Shown: positions 16,583 through 26,397, counted from the first letter of the stretch. The stretch is DNA of 64,000 nucleotides from Parvibaculum sp. (GCA_017642695.1 JAEPQD010000001.1:1170764-1234763), one strand, 5' to 3'. Numbers and translations: made by a program. Notes: generated from the letters alone by a model not told the origin.

Positions 16583-19486
16583 TTAGGGATCGGTTGACGC
16601 CCCGGCAAGCGCCGCTTCGCCACCAAGGAAACGCCGCGATTCCGCGATGGCCTCGGCAAGACCTACCCGGTGAATTTCCGTGCCGGGCGGAAAGGCGGAA
16701 GTCAGACGTGTCGGCAGCCGGGAATCGAGCATCACGAAGACGCCCCGGTCGCTGGCGCGGCGGATCAGCCGGCCGAATGCCTGTTTGAGCCGCAATCTGG
16801 TGAGCATGTCGTCGTAGCGTGCCTTGCCGAACTGCTCGCGCCGCGCCTTGTGCAATATGTCGGGACGCGGCCAGGGCACACGGTCGAACACGATCATCCT
16901 GAGCGAGTCGCCCGGCACGTCCACCCCGTCGCGCACCGCGTCGGTGCCGAGCAGACAGGCATGGCGTTCCGCGCGGAAGATGTCGACCAGTGTGCCTGTG
17001 TCGAGTGCATCGATATGCTGCGCGTAGAGCGTGAGCCCCGCTTCTTCCAGGGGAGAGACGATCCGCTCATGGACGGCGCGCAGCCGGTGGATCGCGGTGA
17101 AAAGGCCAAGCGCGCCGCCATCCGCCGCGCGGAAGAGCTCGCGATAGGCGGATGCGACCTCGTCCAGGTTTGTCCGGCTCACATCGCGCACCACGAAGAC
17201 GCGTGCCTGCTTTCCATAGTCGAAGGGCGAAGCCATGAAGGCGCGCCTCGCGGGCAGCGCGAGATGCGACGCCCCCGTCCTGATCTCCGCGCTCTCCCAG
17301 CCGCCTTCCTCATCGTCTTCTTCCGGCAACTGGTCGCGCAGTGTTGCCGAGGTAATGAGCACGCCATGCGCCGGTTCGAGCACCGCCGCCGCAAACGGGA
17401 TCGACGGGTCGCGCCAATGCCGGTGCATGCCCGTATCGATCTCGCGTCCGAACAGCCGTTCTACGGAAAACCAGTCGACGAAGATTTCCGGTGTCGCCGC
17501 GCCGAGGCTCGCAAGCATGCTCCGCCAGGAGGGAATGAGCACACGCACGCGCCGCTCGATCCCGCGTGCCGCTGCATCGATGCGGATGCGTGTCGCCGTG
17601 TCGAGGTCTTCTGCCTCCGCGTCGAGCCGCGCACGTAGGCGGTCCGCGATCAGTTGAAGCGGCTGGGCGAGGCGTTTCAGCGCGTCATCCAGTGCATGAG
17701 CGGCTTCCGCCAGTCCTTCCACCGGCGGCTCCGTTTCGGCTTCAAGCGAAAAGACGGCGCCCGTTTCCTCCGCACGCGCATGCACCTGCTGACGTACCAG
17801 AGCGAGGAATTTCTCCGCCGCACCGCGCGGCTGGCCTTCGTTGATGCGCGTCGTCCAGCCGGGCGCGGGCAGGGCGGCAGCGGCGGAGAGCGCCGCGACA
17901 AGCGCCTCTTCCGCGAGTTGGTCGTCGGCGATGAGATCGCTGACGCGCTCGTCGAGCCCGCGTCCCCGTCTTCCCCGTTGTCCTTCTGCGCCCCTGATCC
18001 AGCGTCGCAGCTCCGCCGTTTCGAGGGCGGAAAGCGAGGCGGAAAAGGCGCTGTCCGCCGCATCGAAGATATGGTGCCCCTCGTCGAACACGAACCGCGA
18101 GCGCGCCTCGCGGCCGCTCGGCGCTTCGTCTTCCGCGCCGCCTGCGGCCTCCTCCGTTGCGGCGGGAGCGGGTGCAACCGGGCCCATCGCCTGATCCAGC
18201 GCCGCCTGCCGCATCACAAGCGCGTGGTTTGCGACCACGATCTCTGCGCGCCGCGCTTTCCGGATCGCCCGTTCGATGAAGCACTTCTTGTAGTGGGGGC
18301 AGGCGGTGTAGACGCATTCGCCGCGCCGGTCGGTGAGTCCCGTCCGCCCTGTCACGCCGCCGAGCCGTGCCGCAAGCCATGCCGGAAAGTCGCCGCCCAC
18401 CATGTCGCCGTCACGGCTTGCCATAGCCCAACGTGCGACGAGGCCGGCCGCGACCGCATTGCCGCTGAGCGCCGCCCGGTCCGCCATTTCCGCGAAGTTG
18501 AGCAGGCAGAGATAATTCTCGCGCCCTTTGCGGATGACTGCTTTTTCAGCCTTCTCCGCCGGGTCGGGATAGAGCCGCGTCAGTTCCTGGTCGAGCTGGC
18601 GCTGCAGGTTCTTCGTATAGGTCGAAATCCAGACCGTGCCCTTGTTCCGGTCGGCCCACAGACTTGCGGGCGCGATATAGCCGATCGTCTTGCCGATGCC
18701 GGTGCCAGCCTCCGCAATCACGACATGGGGCTCGCCTGCGCGTTCGCGAGGGCGGAAAGCCTCGGCGGCGACGCCTGCAAAGGTAACCTGCCCCGGCCGG
18801 TCCTCGGCGTCCGCGCCTGCAAGCTCCGCAAGCCGCGTCTCCGCTTCCGCAACGCTCACCGGCAGCGATCCGGCGGGTGGCCGCGGTGAGCGTTCTTCCC
18901 ATTCGGGCAATTCATTCCATATGTCGAAGCCGCGCGACGCGGGTGGCTTGCCGTCCCTTCCCAGCGCATCGCCGAGCGCCGCAACGACGCCTGGCCCCCA
19001 GGCCCATCCCGCTTCCGCCATCCGGTAGGCAGTGCGCGCGGCGGAGGGGCGGCCGGGCAGGCGCGGATCCTGAAGCCGCATCAGCATTTGCGCCGCCGCC
19101 TCGCGCAGCATCATCGCCTGTTCCTCCGGCGTCTCTCCCGCCTCGATCCCGAGCGCGCGCGCCAGGCCGTCGGCTGTCGGCAGGCAGGGTTCGGCCGGAT
19201 GAGCGAAAGCGAAGAGTTCCATCAGGTCGAGGACCTGCGGTCCCGGTTCGCGAAAGGCGCGCCCCCGGGCGACCCGTCGTGCCGTGAACCCCGCATGCAC
19301 CAGCATCACCGGCTCGCGCTCGATCCGCTTCAGTGCCTCCTCCGGTGAGAGCTCCTCGATCTCCCCGTCCGCGCTCACGCAAACGGCGCCGCCTCCTGGA
19401 CCGCGCGCAGGCACCATGGCGGCAGCATCGGGAAGCATCGGCCCGCCGCGGGGCGCGGGCGAATCGTCGTGAGGGAGGTCGGACAT
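16583..19486 (-). CDS. dinG: DinG-family ATP-dependent DNA helicase
   Basis: 967 residues of an XPD/DinG-type superfamily 2 helicase. Walker A is EAGTGIGKT (258-267) and Walker B is DEGH (468-471). Four iron-sulfur ligand cysteines can be placed at 327, 391, 396 and 402 (CVYTACPHYKKC), typical of 4Fe-4S helicases. The C-terminal motifs are LFTAIHRLRAVHERI, LLGTDAVRDGVDVPGD and QAFGRLIRRASDRG. The first 200 residues lie before the helicase and look like a degenerate DnaQ-type exonuclease fold (VLDLMELFAFAHP, then LARALG). DinG unwinds DNA with 5' tails and RNA-DNA hybrids. It is a single gene facing the sensor kinase, with TerB downstream. Confidence 0.9.
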   Translation of the reverse strand: MSDLPHDDSPAPRGGPMLPDAAAMVPARGPGGGAVCVSADGEIEELSPEEALKRIEREPVMLVHAGFTARRVARGRAFREPGPQVLDLMELFAFAHPAEPCLPTADGLARALGIEAGETPEEQAMMLREAAAQMLMRLQDPRLPGRPSAARTAYRMAEAGWAWGPGVVAALGDALGRDGKPPASRGFDIWNELPEWEERSPRPPAGSLPVSVAEAETRLAELAGADAEDRPGQVTFAGVAAEAFRPRERAGEPHVVIAEAGTGIGKTIGYIAPASLWADRNKGTVWISTYTKNLQRQLDQELTRLYPDPAEKAEKAVIRKGRENYLCLLNFAEMADRAALSGNAVAAGLVARWAMASRDGDMVGGDFPAWLAARLGGVTGRTGLTDRRGECVYTACPHYKKCFIERAIRKARRAEIVVANHALVMRQAALDQAMGPVAPAPAATEEAAGGAEDEAPSGREARSRFVFDEGHHIFDAADSAFSASLSALETAELRRWIRGAEGQRGRRGRGLDERVSDLIADDQLAEEALVAALSAAAALPAPGWTTRINEGQPRGAAEKFLALVRQQVHARAEETGAVFSLEAETEPPVEGLAEAAHALDDALKRLAQPLQLIADRLRARLDAEAEDLDTATRIRIDAAARGIERRVRVLIPSWRSMLASLGAATPEIFVDWFSVERLFGREIDTGMHRHWRDPSIPFAAAVLEPAHGVLITSATLRDQLPEEDDEEGGWESAEIRTGASHLALPARRAFMASPFDYGKQARVFVVRDVSRTNLDEVASAYRELFRAADGGALGLFTAIHRLRAVHERIVSPLEEAGLTLYAQHIDALDTGTLVDIFRAERHACLLGTDAVRDGVDVPGDSLRMIVFDRVPWPRPDILHKARREQFGKARYDDMLTRLRLKQAFGRLIRRASDRGVFVMLDSRLPTRLTSAFPPGTEIHRVGLAEAIAESRRFLGGEAALAGASTDP

Positions 19487-19556
19487 CGCCGCGCAGTATA
19501 GCGATGCGCGGCTTCAAAGATATTGCCGGGAAGGAACGGCGAGGGAATGCGCCGCC

Positions 19557-21443
19557 TCAGGCGGCGAGGCTCGGATAGGCCTTGGCGAGCGCGCGCCAGG
19601 TCGCCGTGATCTTCTGCTGCAGCCGGGGCACTGAACTCATGGCCGCGTCTGCTTCACCCTGACTGAGCGCGGTGTCGATGTTCTCCGCAACGGTCGATAC
19701 GGCGGTAAGCCCGATGTCTGTTGCCGCAAGCCGCAGCTCCCGGGCGTGTTTCCCCAGCATCTCCTCATCGCGCAATATGCGTGCCTTCTCGATCTCCCGG
19801 TGGATTTCGAGGACCCGTTCGAGACCCGCCACCAGGTGATCGGTAATGTGCTGCCCGCCGATCCGTTGCTCGAGTTCGTAGAGAAGATCGAGGTCGATCA
19901 GCCGTTCCGGCTTGCCGCTGCGTGCGGGCCGCCCTTCGGCGCGCAGCGTGGCGAAATAGGCGGCCGCCCCGCCCGGTTCCGCCGGCAGCAGGAACCAGAA
20001 GGTGCTGCCTTGTCCCGGCGTGCTGTCGACGCCGATATGGCCGCCCATCATGCTGACCAGCCTCTCACTGATCGGCAGCCCGAGCCCGACGCCTGCCGTT
20101 TTTCCTGCGAAGCGGAAGTCTTGCGCGTCGGCGCCCTGCGCGAAGGCTTCGAATATTCTCTTGCGTGCGCTTTCCGACAGACCGGGTCCCGTATCGTTCA
20201 CCGAAAAACGGAATACGGTTTCACCCTCGGGTGTCTTCAGCGAAGCAATGCGAACCACCACGCCGCCCTGATAGGTGAACTTGATCGCGTTCCCGATCAG
20301 ATTGGTGAGTACCTGCTTAAGCCGGTCGGGATCGGCGATCATGTGGTCCGGCAGGTCCATGCTGACATCGAGTTCGAGCGACAGCCCGCGCGCAACGGCC
20401 TGGTGCCGCGTCATGCGTACGATACTGCCGGCAAGATCGGCGGGATCGAAGCTTCGCGGCTTCAGCTCCATCGAATGCGCCTCGATTTCCGAAAAATCGA
20501 TCATGTCATCGAGCAGCCGTCGCAGGAGTTGGCTGGTCTCCTCCATCGACGCTGCGATTTTCATCTGCGTATCGCTTGTCGCCTCGTCGGCGAGATAGAT
20601 CGCCATGTTGCGCAACCCGTCGAGCGGCGCGCGCACCTCGTGGCTGATGATATCGAGAAATTCCTGTTTCGCCTGCATCGCGGCGCGCGCCCGCGTTTCC
20701 GCTTCTTCGGAATCGCGGCGCCTCTGTTCGCTTGCGGCATGCGCGCGCGCCATGCGTTCGACCAGATCGGCGTTCTCGAACCTGAGCCGGAAGGCCTCGC
20801 GATATCCCTCGTTGATACGCCGGGTCCACCCGGTAACGGTCGCGAAGAACATTGCCGCGAGAACCACCGTCGCAATGGAGAGCGGGTCCGCGCGCCACAG
20901 CAGCATGACGACGACCGGCAGGCTCGCGGCCAGTCCGTAATAGATGATCGCGGGCGGATAGTTCGCACGTGAAACAGCGGTCGCCATGATGAGCGAGGCG
21001 AGCACCAGAAGGTAGAAGATCTCATGGGCGAAGCTCGAACCGGGCAGCCACAGGATTGCTCCCGCCGCCCAGGTGGAGCCACTGACGATCGTGACGAGCG
21101 CGTAGCGATGGGCCCATTTCTTGGCGTTCGGCACCGCGTCCGGATCGGCGCGGAAACCGGCGCGCACACGGTCGAACAGGAACTGCGCAATCAGCTGGAT
21201 CGCGGCGACCACCGCCGTCGCCCAGATGGGCGCCGTCTCGTAGAAGGCGAGCCCGACGACCGCGATGCCGCCGAATATCGTCCAGCGGCTGGCCTCGCCG
21301 AGCGACATCAGCAGCTTCACCTGCTCGGCGTCGATCCTCGTTTCGATGGGATAGGCCCGGCGCATGGTGCCGAGCGGAAGAATGACTTCTTCCTCTGCGG
21401 CTGGCACGTCCTCGGTGGGGTTATCCGGTGTCGGTGTGGTCAA
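19557..21443 (-). CDS. Membrane sensor histidine kinase with degenerate C-terminal Hpt domain
   Basis: 628 residues from a TTG at 21443 (GGAGAG 9 nt upstream); the ATG at 21365 is the alternative. About five to six membrane helices lie between residues 55 and 205, followed by a coiled coil. The HisKA domain has phospho-acceptor His 268 in ISHEVRAP, the N box is near 381-389 (LIGNAIKF), and there are DTGPGL and GVGLGLPIS ATP-lid motifs. Residues 515-620 are helical and resemble an Hpt domain, but the position of the phospho-His is Arg 568 in HARELRLAATDIG. The same frame stays open to 23357 opposite lysS; that part is not coding. No partner receiver gene is adjacent. Confidence 0.85.
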   Translation of the reverse strand: MTTPTPDNPTEDVPAAEEEVILPLGTMRRAYPIETRIDAEQVKLLMSLGEASRWTIFGGIAVVGLAFYETAPIWATAVVAAIQLIAQFLFDRVRAGFRADPDAVPNAKKWAHRYALVTIVSGSTWAAGAILWLPGSSFAHEIFYLLVLASLIMATAVSRANYPPAIIYYGLAASLPVVVMLLWRADPLSIATVVLAAMFFATVTGWTRRINEGYREAFRLRFENADLVERMARAHAASEQRRRDSEEAETRARAAMQAKQEFLDIISHEVRAPLDGLRNMAIYLADEATSDTQMKIAASMEETSQLLRRLLDDMIDFSEIEAHSMELKPRSFDPADLAGSIVRMTRHQAVARGLSLELDVSMDLPDHMIADPDRLKQVLTNLIGNAIKFTYQGGVVVRIASLKTPEGETVFRFSVNDTGPGLSESARKRIFEAFAQGADAQDFRFAGKTAGVGLGLPISERLVSMMGGHIGVDSTPGQGSTFWFLLPAEPGGAAAYFATLRAEGRPARSGKPERLIDLDLLYELEQRIGGQHITDHLVAGLERVLEIHREIEKARILRDEEMLGKHARELRLAATDIGLTAVSTVAENIDTALSQGEADAAMSSVPRLQQKITATWRALAKAYPSLAA

Positions 21444-21555
21444 TGTTCTGGCTCTCCGGGCATACCGCCACAATACGCTACAACATGGCTTTCCCGGACA
21501 GGCGGCCGGGCACTCGGACCCCGCTTGCCACCCGTCTTGCGGCTTGCGCGCCGCA

Positions 21556-21584
21556 TTGACTGGGGGATGGCCAAAGCATAGGGT
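21556..21584 (+). promoter_or_regulatory. Candidate promoter of lysS
   Basis: TTGACT at 21556-21561 and TAGGGT at 21579-21584 are separated by exactly 17 bp, a good housekeeping-sigma pattern. Transcription would begin near 21591, giving a leader of about 40 nt. A second TTGACA lies at 21593 but has no good -10 partner. Confidence 0.4.
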
Positions 21585-21632
21585 CCGCGCGCTTGACAAA
21601 GCCTTAAGCCAATATTTCCAGGTACAGATTAG

Positions 21633-23291
21633 ATGTCCGCCGGTCCCGCCGCCATAAATTCGTCCGATCTCCTTGAGGCCGCCCGCGTCAGCAAGGCCTG
21701 GCCGTTCGAGGAAGCGCGAAAACTGGTGGCTCGCCTTGAAAAGAGTGGCGAGACCAACCCGGAAGTCCTTTTTGAAACCGGGTACGGACCTTCGGGGCTG
21801 CCCCATATAGGCACGTTCGGCGAGGTCGCGCGCACGACCATGGTGCGCCGCGCCTTCGAGCTGTTGATGCCGGGCGTGAAGACGCGTCTTCTCTGCTTCT
21901 CGGACGACATGGACGGGATGCGCAAGATCCCGGACAACGTGCCGGATCGCGCCTTCCTGGAGCCCTATCTGCACATGCCGTTGACCTCGGTGCCGGACCC
22001 GTTCACGAACGAGTATCCCTCGTTCGGCCATCACAACAACGCGATGCTGCGGCGCTTCCTCGACACGTTCGGCTTCGAATACGACTTCGCGAGCGCGACG
22101 GAATACTACAAGTCGGGCCGCCTCGACCCGATCCTGAAGCGTGTCGCCGAGTGCTATGACGAGATCATGGCGATCATGCTGCCGACGCTTGGTCCGGAGC
22201 GGCGCGCGACCTACTCGCCTTTCCTGCCGATCTCGCCCAAGACCGGCCGCGTGCTCTACGTACCGCTGAAGAAGGTCGATGCTGCGGCGGGCACCATCAC
22301 TTTCGACGACGAGGACGGCGAGGAAACCACGCTTCCCGTCACCGGTGGTCACGTGAAGCTCCAGTGGAAGCCGGACTTCGGCGCGCGCTGGGCGGCGCTG
22401 GGCGTCGACTTCGAAATGTTCGGCAAGGACCACGGGCCGAACATGGGCGTCTATGACAGCATCTGCAAGGCGCTGGGCGGCCGTCCGCCGGAGCATTTCG
22501 TCTACGAGCTTTTCCTCGACGACAAGGGCGAGAAGATTTCGAAGTCGAAGGGCAACGGTCTGACCATCGACGAATGGCTGACCTATGCGCCGACCGAGAG
22601 TCTCGCGCTCTACATGTTCCAGCGTCCGCGCCAGGCGAAGAAGCTCTACTTCGACGTCATCCCGCGCGCCGTCGACGAATATTACCAGCACCTCGCGGCC
22701 TATCCGCGTCAGGACTGGAAGGAACGTCTCGGCAATCCGGTCTGGCACATTCACGGCGGGAACCCGCCGGAGATCGAACTGCCGGTTTCCTTCGCGCTGC
22801 TGCTCAATCTCGTCAGCGCCTCTCATGCGCATGACAAGGACGTGCTGTGGGGCTTCATCTCGGCCCACGTGCCCGGCGTGACGCCTGAGAACCATCCCGA
22901 ACTCGACCGCCTCGTGGCCTATGCGATCCGCTACTTCGACGACTTCGTGAAGCCGGCAAAGGTGTTCCGTGCGCCGGACGAGGTCGAGGTAGCGGCGCTT
23001 GAGACGCTCTCGGAGAAGCTCGGCACGCTCGCGCCCGATGCGGACGGTGCGACGATCCAGAACGCCCTGCTTGATGTGGCGCGCGCCATCGAACGTTATC
23101 AGGATCATACGAAGAAGAGCCCGGAAGGCGGTCCCGGCGTCTCCGTTGCCTTCTTTCAGATGATCTATCAGGTGCTGCTCGGTCAGGAGCGTGGGCCGCG
23201 CTTCGGTTCGTTCGTTGCCCTCTACGGTATCGACAACACGCGCGCGTTGATCGGCCGCGTGCTGGCGGGCGAGGATCTCTCGCAGGGCTAG
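21633..23291 (+). CDS. lysS: Lysyl-tRNA synthetase, class I
   Basis: 552 residues. This is the class I form: the HIGH-type motif is [11 protein letters not shown] (57-60) and the KMSKS-type motif is [10 protein letters not shown] (301-305). It charges tRNA-Lys. Class I LysRS is typical of archaea, spirochaetes and most alphaproteobacteria and is unrelated to the class II LysS of Escherichia coli. The Rossmann catalytic domain is followed by a helical anticodon-binding region. The gene stands alone, divergent from the sensor kinase. Confidence 0.96.
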   Translation: MSAGPAAINSSDLLEAARVSKAWPFEEARKLVARLEKSGETNPEVLFETGYGPSGLPHIGTFGEVARTTMVRRAFELLMPGVKTRLLCFSDDMDGMRKIPDNVPDRAFLEPYLHMPLTSVPDPFTNEYPSFGHHNNAMLRRFLDTFGFEYDFASATEYYKSGRLDPILKRVAECYDEIMAIMLPTLGPERRATYSPFLPISPKTGRVLYVPLKKVDAAAGTITFDDEDGEETTLPVTGGHVKLQWKPDFGARWAALGVDFEMFGKDHGPNMGVYDSICKALGGRPPEHFVYELFLDDKGEKISKSKGNGLTIDEWLTYAPTESLALYMFQRPRQAKKLYFDVIPRAVDEYYQHLAAYPRQDWKERLGNPVWHIHGGNPPEIELPVSFALLLNLVSASHAHDKDVLWGFISAHVPGVTPENHPELDRLVAYAIRYFDDFVKPAKVFRAPDEVEVAALETLSEKLGTLAPDADGATIQNALLDVARAIERYQDHTKKSPEGGPGVSVAFFQMIYQVLLGQERGPRFGSFVALYGIDNTRALIGRVLAGEDLSQG

Positions 23292-23398
23292 GCTGCGGAA
23301 ATTCGCCGCCGGCTTCCGGGTAATGCGGTGTCCTGCCATTGCAGGCACGGGCGCCATGGCCGAACATGCGTCCCTGTTCGACCCTTCGGAGGCATCGG

Positions 23399-24934
23399 GT
23401 GACCCGGTCAGCGAATTGGTATGCGCGGCGGTTGTTCGCGCTCGGCATGTTGCTCGTGCTGGGGGCCTGCGTCGCCGTACCCGAATGGCGTTCGGAACCT
23501 GCAGAGGGCTCTCCGCACGCTCGGTGCCTCGCGCTCATTCGTGGCATGGACAAGGCCGTGGCCGCGCAGGGCGTCGGCGATGCCGGTGCCGCTCGCATCA
23601 AGACGTTCCCCTTTCTCCGCATCGACCGTTTCCTGGCGAGTTTTCGCCATGAACTTTCTGCGCCCGGCGCTTTCGAGGATTGGGTGGATCATCTGCGCTG
23701 GCTCGACGCGAGGGCACGGGAGATCGAAGCATCGAACCTGCCGGCAGAAACGCGCGCATCTCTCGCCGCGCAGCACGGCGTCGCCGAACCCGAAGACCTC
23801 GCCGCCGCCGCCAACCGCTGCGGCGATCTGTTGCTGAAGGTGGAGGTCATGAACGGACCGGCGGCGGCGCGCGAGGCGCTCGTCCGTGCCGCCGTCCCGC
23901 CCAGCCACTACAACAATTGGGTGCGCGCCGCAGGCCTCTACCCGATCACGAATCTCGGTGCCGTCGTCGGCTATGCGCGGTGGAAGGACGAGAACACCGG
24001 TTCCTTCGCGCTTCCCTATGAGCCGCCGGCGTCGTCTGAAAACATCGTTGCCTATGCGCCTGCCGCGCTCTCCGATGCCGCGGAAGCCTCGCGCATCGTC
24101 CGCAAGGCGCCTCGCACCGCCCTCGGCCTCCCGAAATTCTCCCCCGGCGACGTCGCGCACCTGACCGCTACCTTCGCGCCCGTCTTCGAAATCGAAACGC
24201 ACGGTGATGATGACCGTCTCGGTACGCCTGTCTGGCGCCGCGAGGATGGAGAACTGCTCCCCGCCGTCGATGTGTCCCGTCCGGTTGCCTCCACCCGTCT
24301 CGTCTACACGCGCTTCGGGGGCAGGGTGCTGCCGCAACTGGTCTACACGGTCTGGTTTCCCGCCCGGACGCTTCAGGGAAGGTTCGATCTTCTCGGCGGC
24401 CGCATCGACGGCTTCATCTGGCGCGTGACGCTCGACGAAAACGGCGAACCGCTTATCTATGACACGATCCATCCCTGCGGCTGCTACCATATGTTCTTCC
24501 CCGTCGCGCCGCTTGCGCGCATGCCGGTGCCCGAGGACCGCGACACGCGCGAAGCTCCGCTCGTGCCAAAAGAGGCGCCCCGGCTCGCGCCCGGCGAGCG
24601 GATTCATCTCCGTCTCGCAAGCGTCAGTCACTACCTGCTCAATCTCGGCGCTCGAAGGCCGGCTGCGACACCTTCGACCTATGAGCTCCAGTCCGTATGG
24701 GCATCTCCGGACTTCGGCGCGCGTTCCCTGCCCATGCCGGAAGGGGGCCGCCGCAGTTTCTACGGACCTTCGGGTATCGTACCGCATACGGAGCGTCTGG
24801 AACGCTTCACGCTCTGGCCGCTCGGCATCGAAAGTCCCGGCGCCATGCGCCAGTGGGGCACGCACGCCACCGCCTTTGTCGGCGAAGCGCATTTCGACGA
24901 ACCTTTCCTGATCGGCAGGGCCTTCGCGAGATGA
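23399..24934 (+). CDS. Lipoprotein of unknown function
   Basis: 511 residues from a GTG at 23399 that has GGAGG six bases upstream; the frame also runs back to 23339, within the end of the intergenic gap. The N-terminus is a lipoprotein signal (ARRLFALGMLLVLGAC, lipobox LGAC), so the protein is attached to a membrane. The rest is soluble, with conserved-looking blocks HYNNWVRAAGLYPITNLGAV, FGGRVLPQLVYTVWFPAR, IDGFIWRVTLDENGEP and IYDTIHPCGCYHMFFP; the HPCGCYH motif could bind a metal. I do not recognise a named family. It overlaps the TPR gene by ATGA, so they are translationally coupled. Confidence 0.8.
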   Translation: MTRSANWYARRLFALGMLLVLGACVAVPEWRSEPAEGSPHARCLALIRGMDKAVAAQGVGDAGAARIKTFPFLRIDRFLASFRHELSAPGAFEDWVDHLRWLDARAREIEASNLPAETRASLAAQHGVAEPEDLAAAANRCGDLLLKVEVMNGPAAAREALVRAAVPPSHYNNWVRAAGLYPITNLGAVVGYARWKDENTGSFALPYEPPASSENIVAYAPAALSDAAEASRIVRKAPRTALGLPKFSPGDVAHLTATFAPVFEIETHGDDDRLGTPVWRREDGELLPAVDVSRPVASTRLVYTRFGGRVLPQLVYTVWFPARTLQGRFDLLGGRIDGFIWRVTLDENGEPLIYDTIHPCGCYHMFFPVAPLARMPVPEDRDTREAPLVPKEAPRLAPGERIHLRLASVSHYLLNLGARRPAATPSTYELQSVWASPDFGARSLPMPEGGRRSFYGPSGIVPHTERLERFTLWPLGIESPGAMRQWGTHATAFVGEAHFDEPFLIGRAFAR

Positions 24935-25758
24935 GGGTCATGCGCGCGGCAATTCTTCTCTGCGCGGCGCTGTTGTGTGTCGCACCGGCTGTCGCGCTCG
25001 ACCGCGATCTCGCCGCGGCGCAGGCGGCTTTCGATAGCGGCGCCTTCGGCCGCGCCGCCTTGCTTGCCCGCAAGGTTCATACAGGTGAAGGCGATGCGCT
25101 CGCCTCGCGCGCGGAAATGGTGCGCGGCGATTTCATCTCCACCGGCGAAGCGCGCCTCGCACATTTCGAAGCGGCCCTTCGCGACGGCCGCCGCGCCGTT
25201 GCGCGCGCGCCGGACAGGCCCGAGGCGCATCTCGCCGTCGCTGTGGCGCTCGGCCTCGTCGCGCGGCGGGAAGGCAGCATGGCGGCGCATTTCGGCGGCA
25301 TGGCGAGCGAAGCCCGGAACCATATCGACCGCGCGCTCGCCCTCAATCCGGACAACGCATGGGCCCATGCCGCGCTCGGCGGATGGCATCTGGAAATTGC
25401 CTATGAGGGCGGGCCGCTCGGCAGCGTCGTCTATGGGGCTTCGGCCGAAGCAGGTATCGCTGCCTATGAACAGGCTCTCGTCCTCGATCCCGCCAACATG
25501 TCCATCGCCTGGCAATATGCCTTCCAGCTTGCCGGCTTTGGCGGTCCGGACCGTCTCGCCCGTGCCTCCGAACTGATCGGCGGCATTGTCGAGCGCGAGC
25601 CGCATACGGCGCTCGAAACCCTGCTTCGCGACGCCGCCCTCGAGCTGAAACAGGCGCTCGATAGCCGCGACACGGCGGCGGTCTCCCGCATCGTCGCCCT
25701 TCGTCTCGGCCGCGCGGAGCGCCAGGATCGGCCACCCGCCGCTCCCGGCAAGAGATAG
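24931..25758 (+). CDS. Exported TPR-repeat protein
   Basis: 275 residues. The ATG at 24931 overlaps the stop of the lipoprotein gene (ATGA), though the frame is open back to 24697 inside that gene. A signal peptide is visible (MRVMRAAILLCAALLCVAPA). Helical repeats follow, with TPR-like units DRALALNPDNAWAHAALGGW and YEQALVLDPANMSIAWQYAF. Such proteins usually hold partners together in the periplasm; the coupled lipoprotein is the natural candidate. Confidence 0.82.
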   Translation: MRVMRAAILLCAALLCVAPAVALDRDLAAAQAAFDSGAFGRAALLARKVHTGEGDALASRAEMVRGDFISTGEARLAHFEAALRDGRRAVARAPDRPEAHLAVAVALGLVARREGSMAAHFGGMASEARNHIDRALALNPDNAWAHAALGGWHLEIAYEGGPLGSVVYGASAEAGIAAYEQALVLDPANMSIAWQYAFQLAGFGGPDRLARASELIGGIVEREPHTALETLLRDAALELKQALDSRDTAAVSRIVALRLGRAERQDRPPAAPGKR

Positions 25759-25761
25759 CAG

Positions 25762-26397
25762 CTACTGGCTCGCCCAGACGATCCGCGCCATCCACAGGAT
25801 GTCCTGCGGCTTCAGCACGCGGTCTTCATGTGCCGGGTTGAAGGAATGAAGTTCCACCCGGGTTTGCGTCTGCCGCGCCAGCACCTTCGCCATCACTTCG
25901 CCCGCAATCGTCTTCACCACCACGCGATCGCCGCGCCGGACTTCCGCCGCGGGCGACACCACGATGATGTCGCCCTCGCGGTAGAAGGGCTCCATGCTGT
26001 CGCCGGTAACCTCCAGCGCATAGGCGTGTTCGTCCTTGATGTCGGGAAAGGCCGTCTCTTCCCAGCCGCCGCCGACGGGAAAGCCCGCATCGTCGAAATA
26101 GCCGCCTGAACCCGCCTGCGCGAGCCCGATCAGTGGCACGCGGTTTCGCACCCGCGCCGCGCCGCCTTCGGGCAGCAGCAGGTCTTCGGGATCCGCTCCC
26201 GTTGCCTGCAGGATGCGCGACAGGCTCTCCGTGTTCGGCCAGCGCGGTCGTCCGGCCGCCGTCACGCGCTTCGACTTGTTGAAGGTCGTGGGGTCGAGGC
26301 CCGCCGCCTTGGCGAGGCCCGACACGCTCATGCCGTGGCGTGCCGCCAGCGCGTCGATGGCGGCCCAGATTCGGGCATGAGAAAGCGGGCGGGGCAT
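25762..26397 (-). CDS. LexA-like S24 family transcriptional repressor
   Basis: 211 residues. An N-terminal helix-turn-helix (MSVSGLAKAAGLDPTTFNKS, about 23-42) is followed by a peptidase S24 domain. The catalytic Ser is S134 in TGDSMEP and the Lys is K171 in EVMAK, 37 residues apart as in LexA. An Ala-Gly pair in GLAQAGSGG (about 92-99) is the probable self-cleavage site. Repressors of this type are inactivated by self-cleavage when RecA filaments form, or in some cases by other signals. It is not lexA itself, because the DNA-binding part is Cro/XRE-like. It is convergent with the TPR gene and divergent from the DUF952 gene, whose unit it may control. Confidence 0.87.
   Translation of the reverse strand: MPRPLSHARIWAAIDALAARHGMSVSGLAKAAGLDPTTFNKSKRVTAAGRPRWPNTESLSRILQATGADPEDLLLPEGGAARVRNRVPLIGLAQAGSGGYFDDAGFPVGGGWEETAFPDIKDEHAYALEVTGDSMEPFYREGDIIVVSPAAEVRRGDRVVVKTIAGEVMAKVLARQTQTRVELHSFNPAHEDRVLKPQDILWMARIVWASQ

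Noticed and set aside
21444-23357. Upstream extension of the sensor-kinase frame to 1266 codons
   Set aside because: This part is antisense to class I lysS; the kinase has a good TTG start at 21443.
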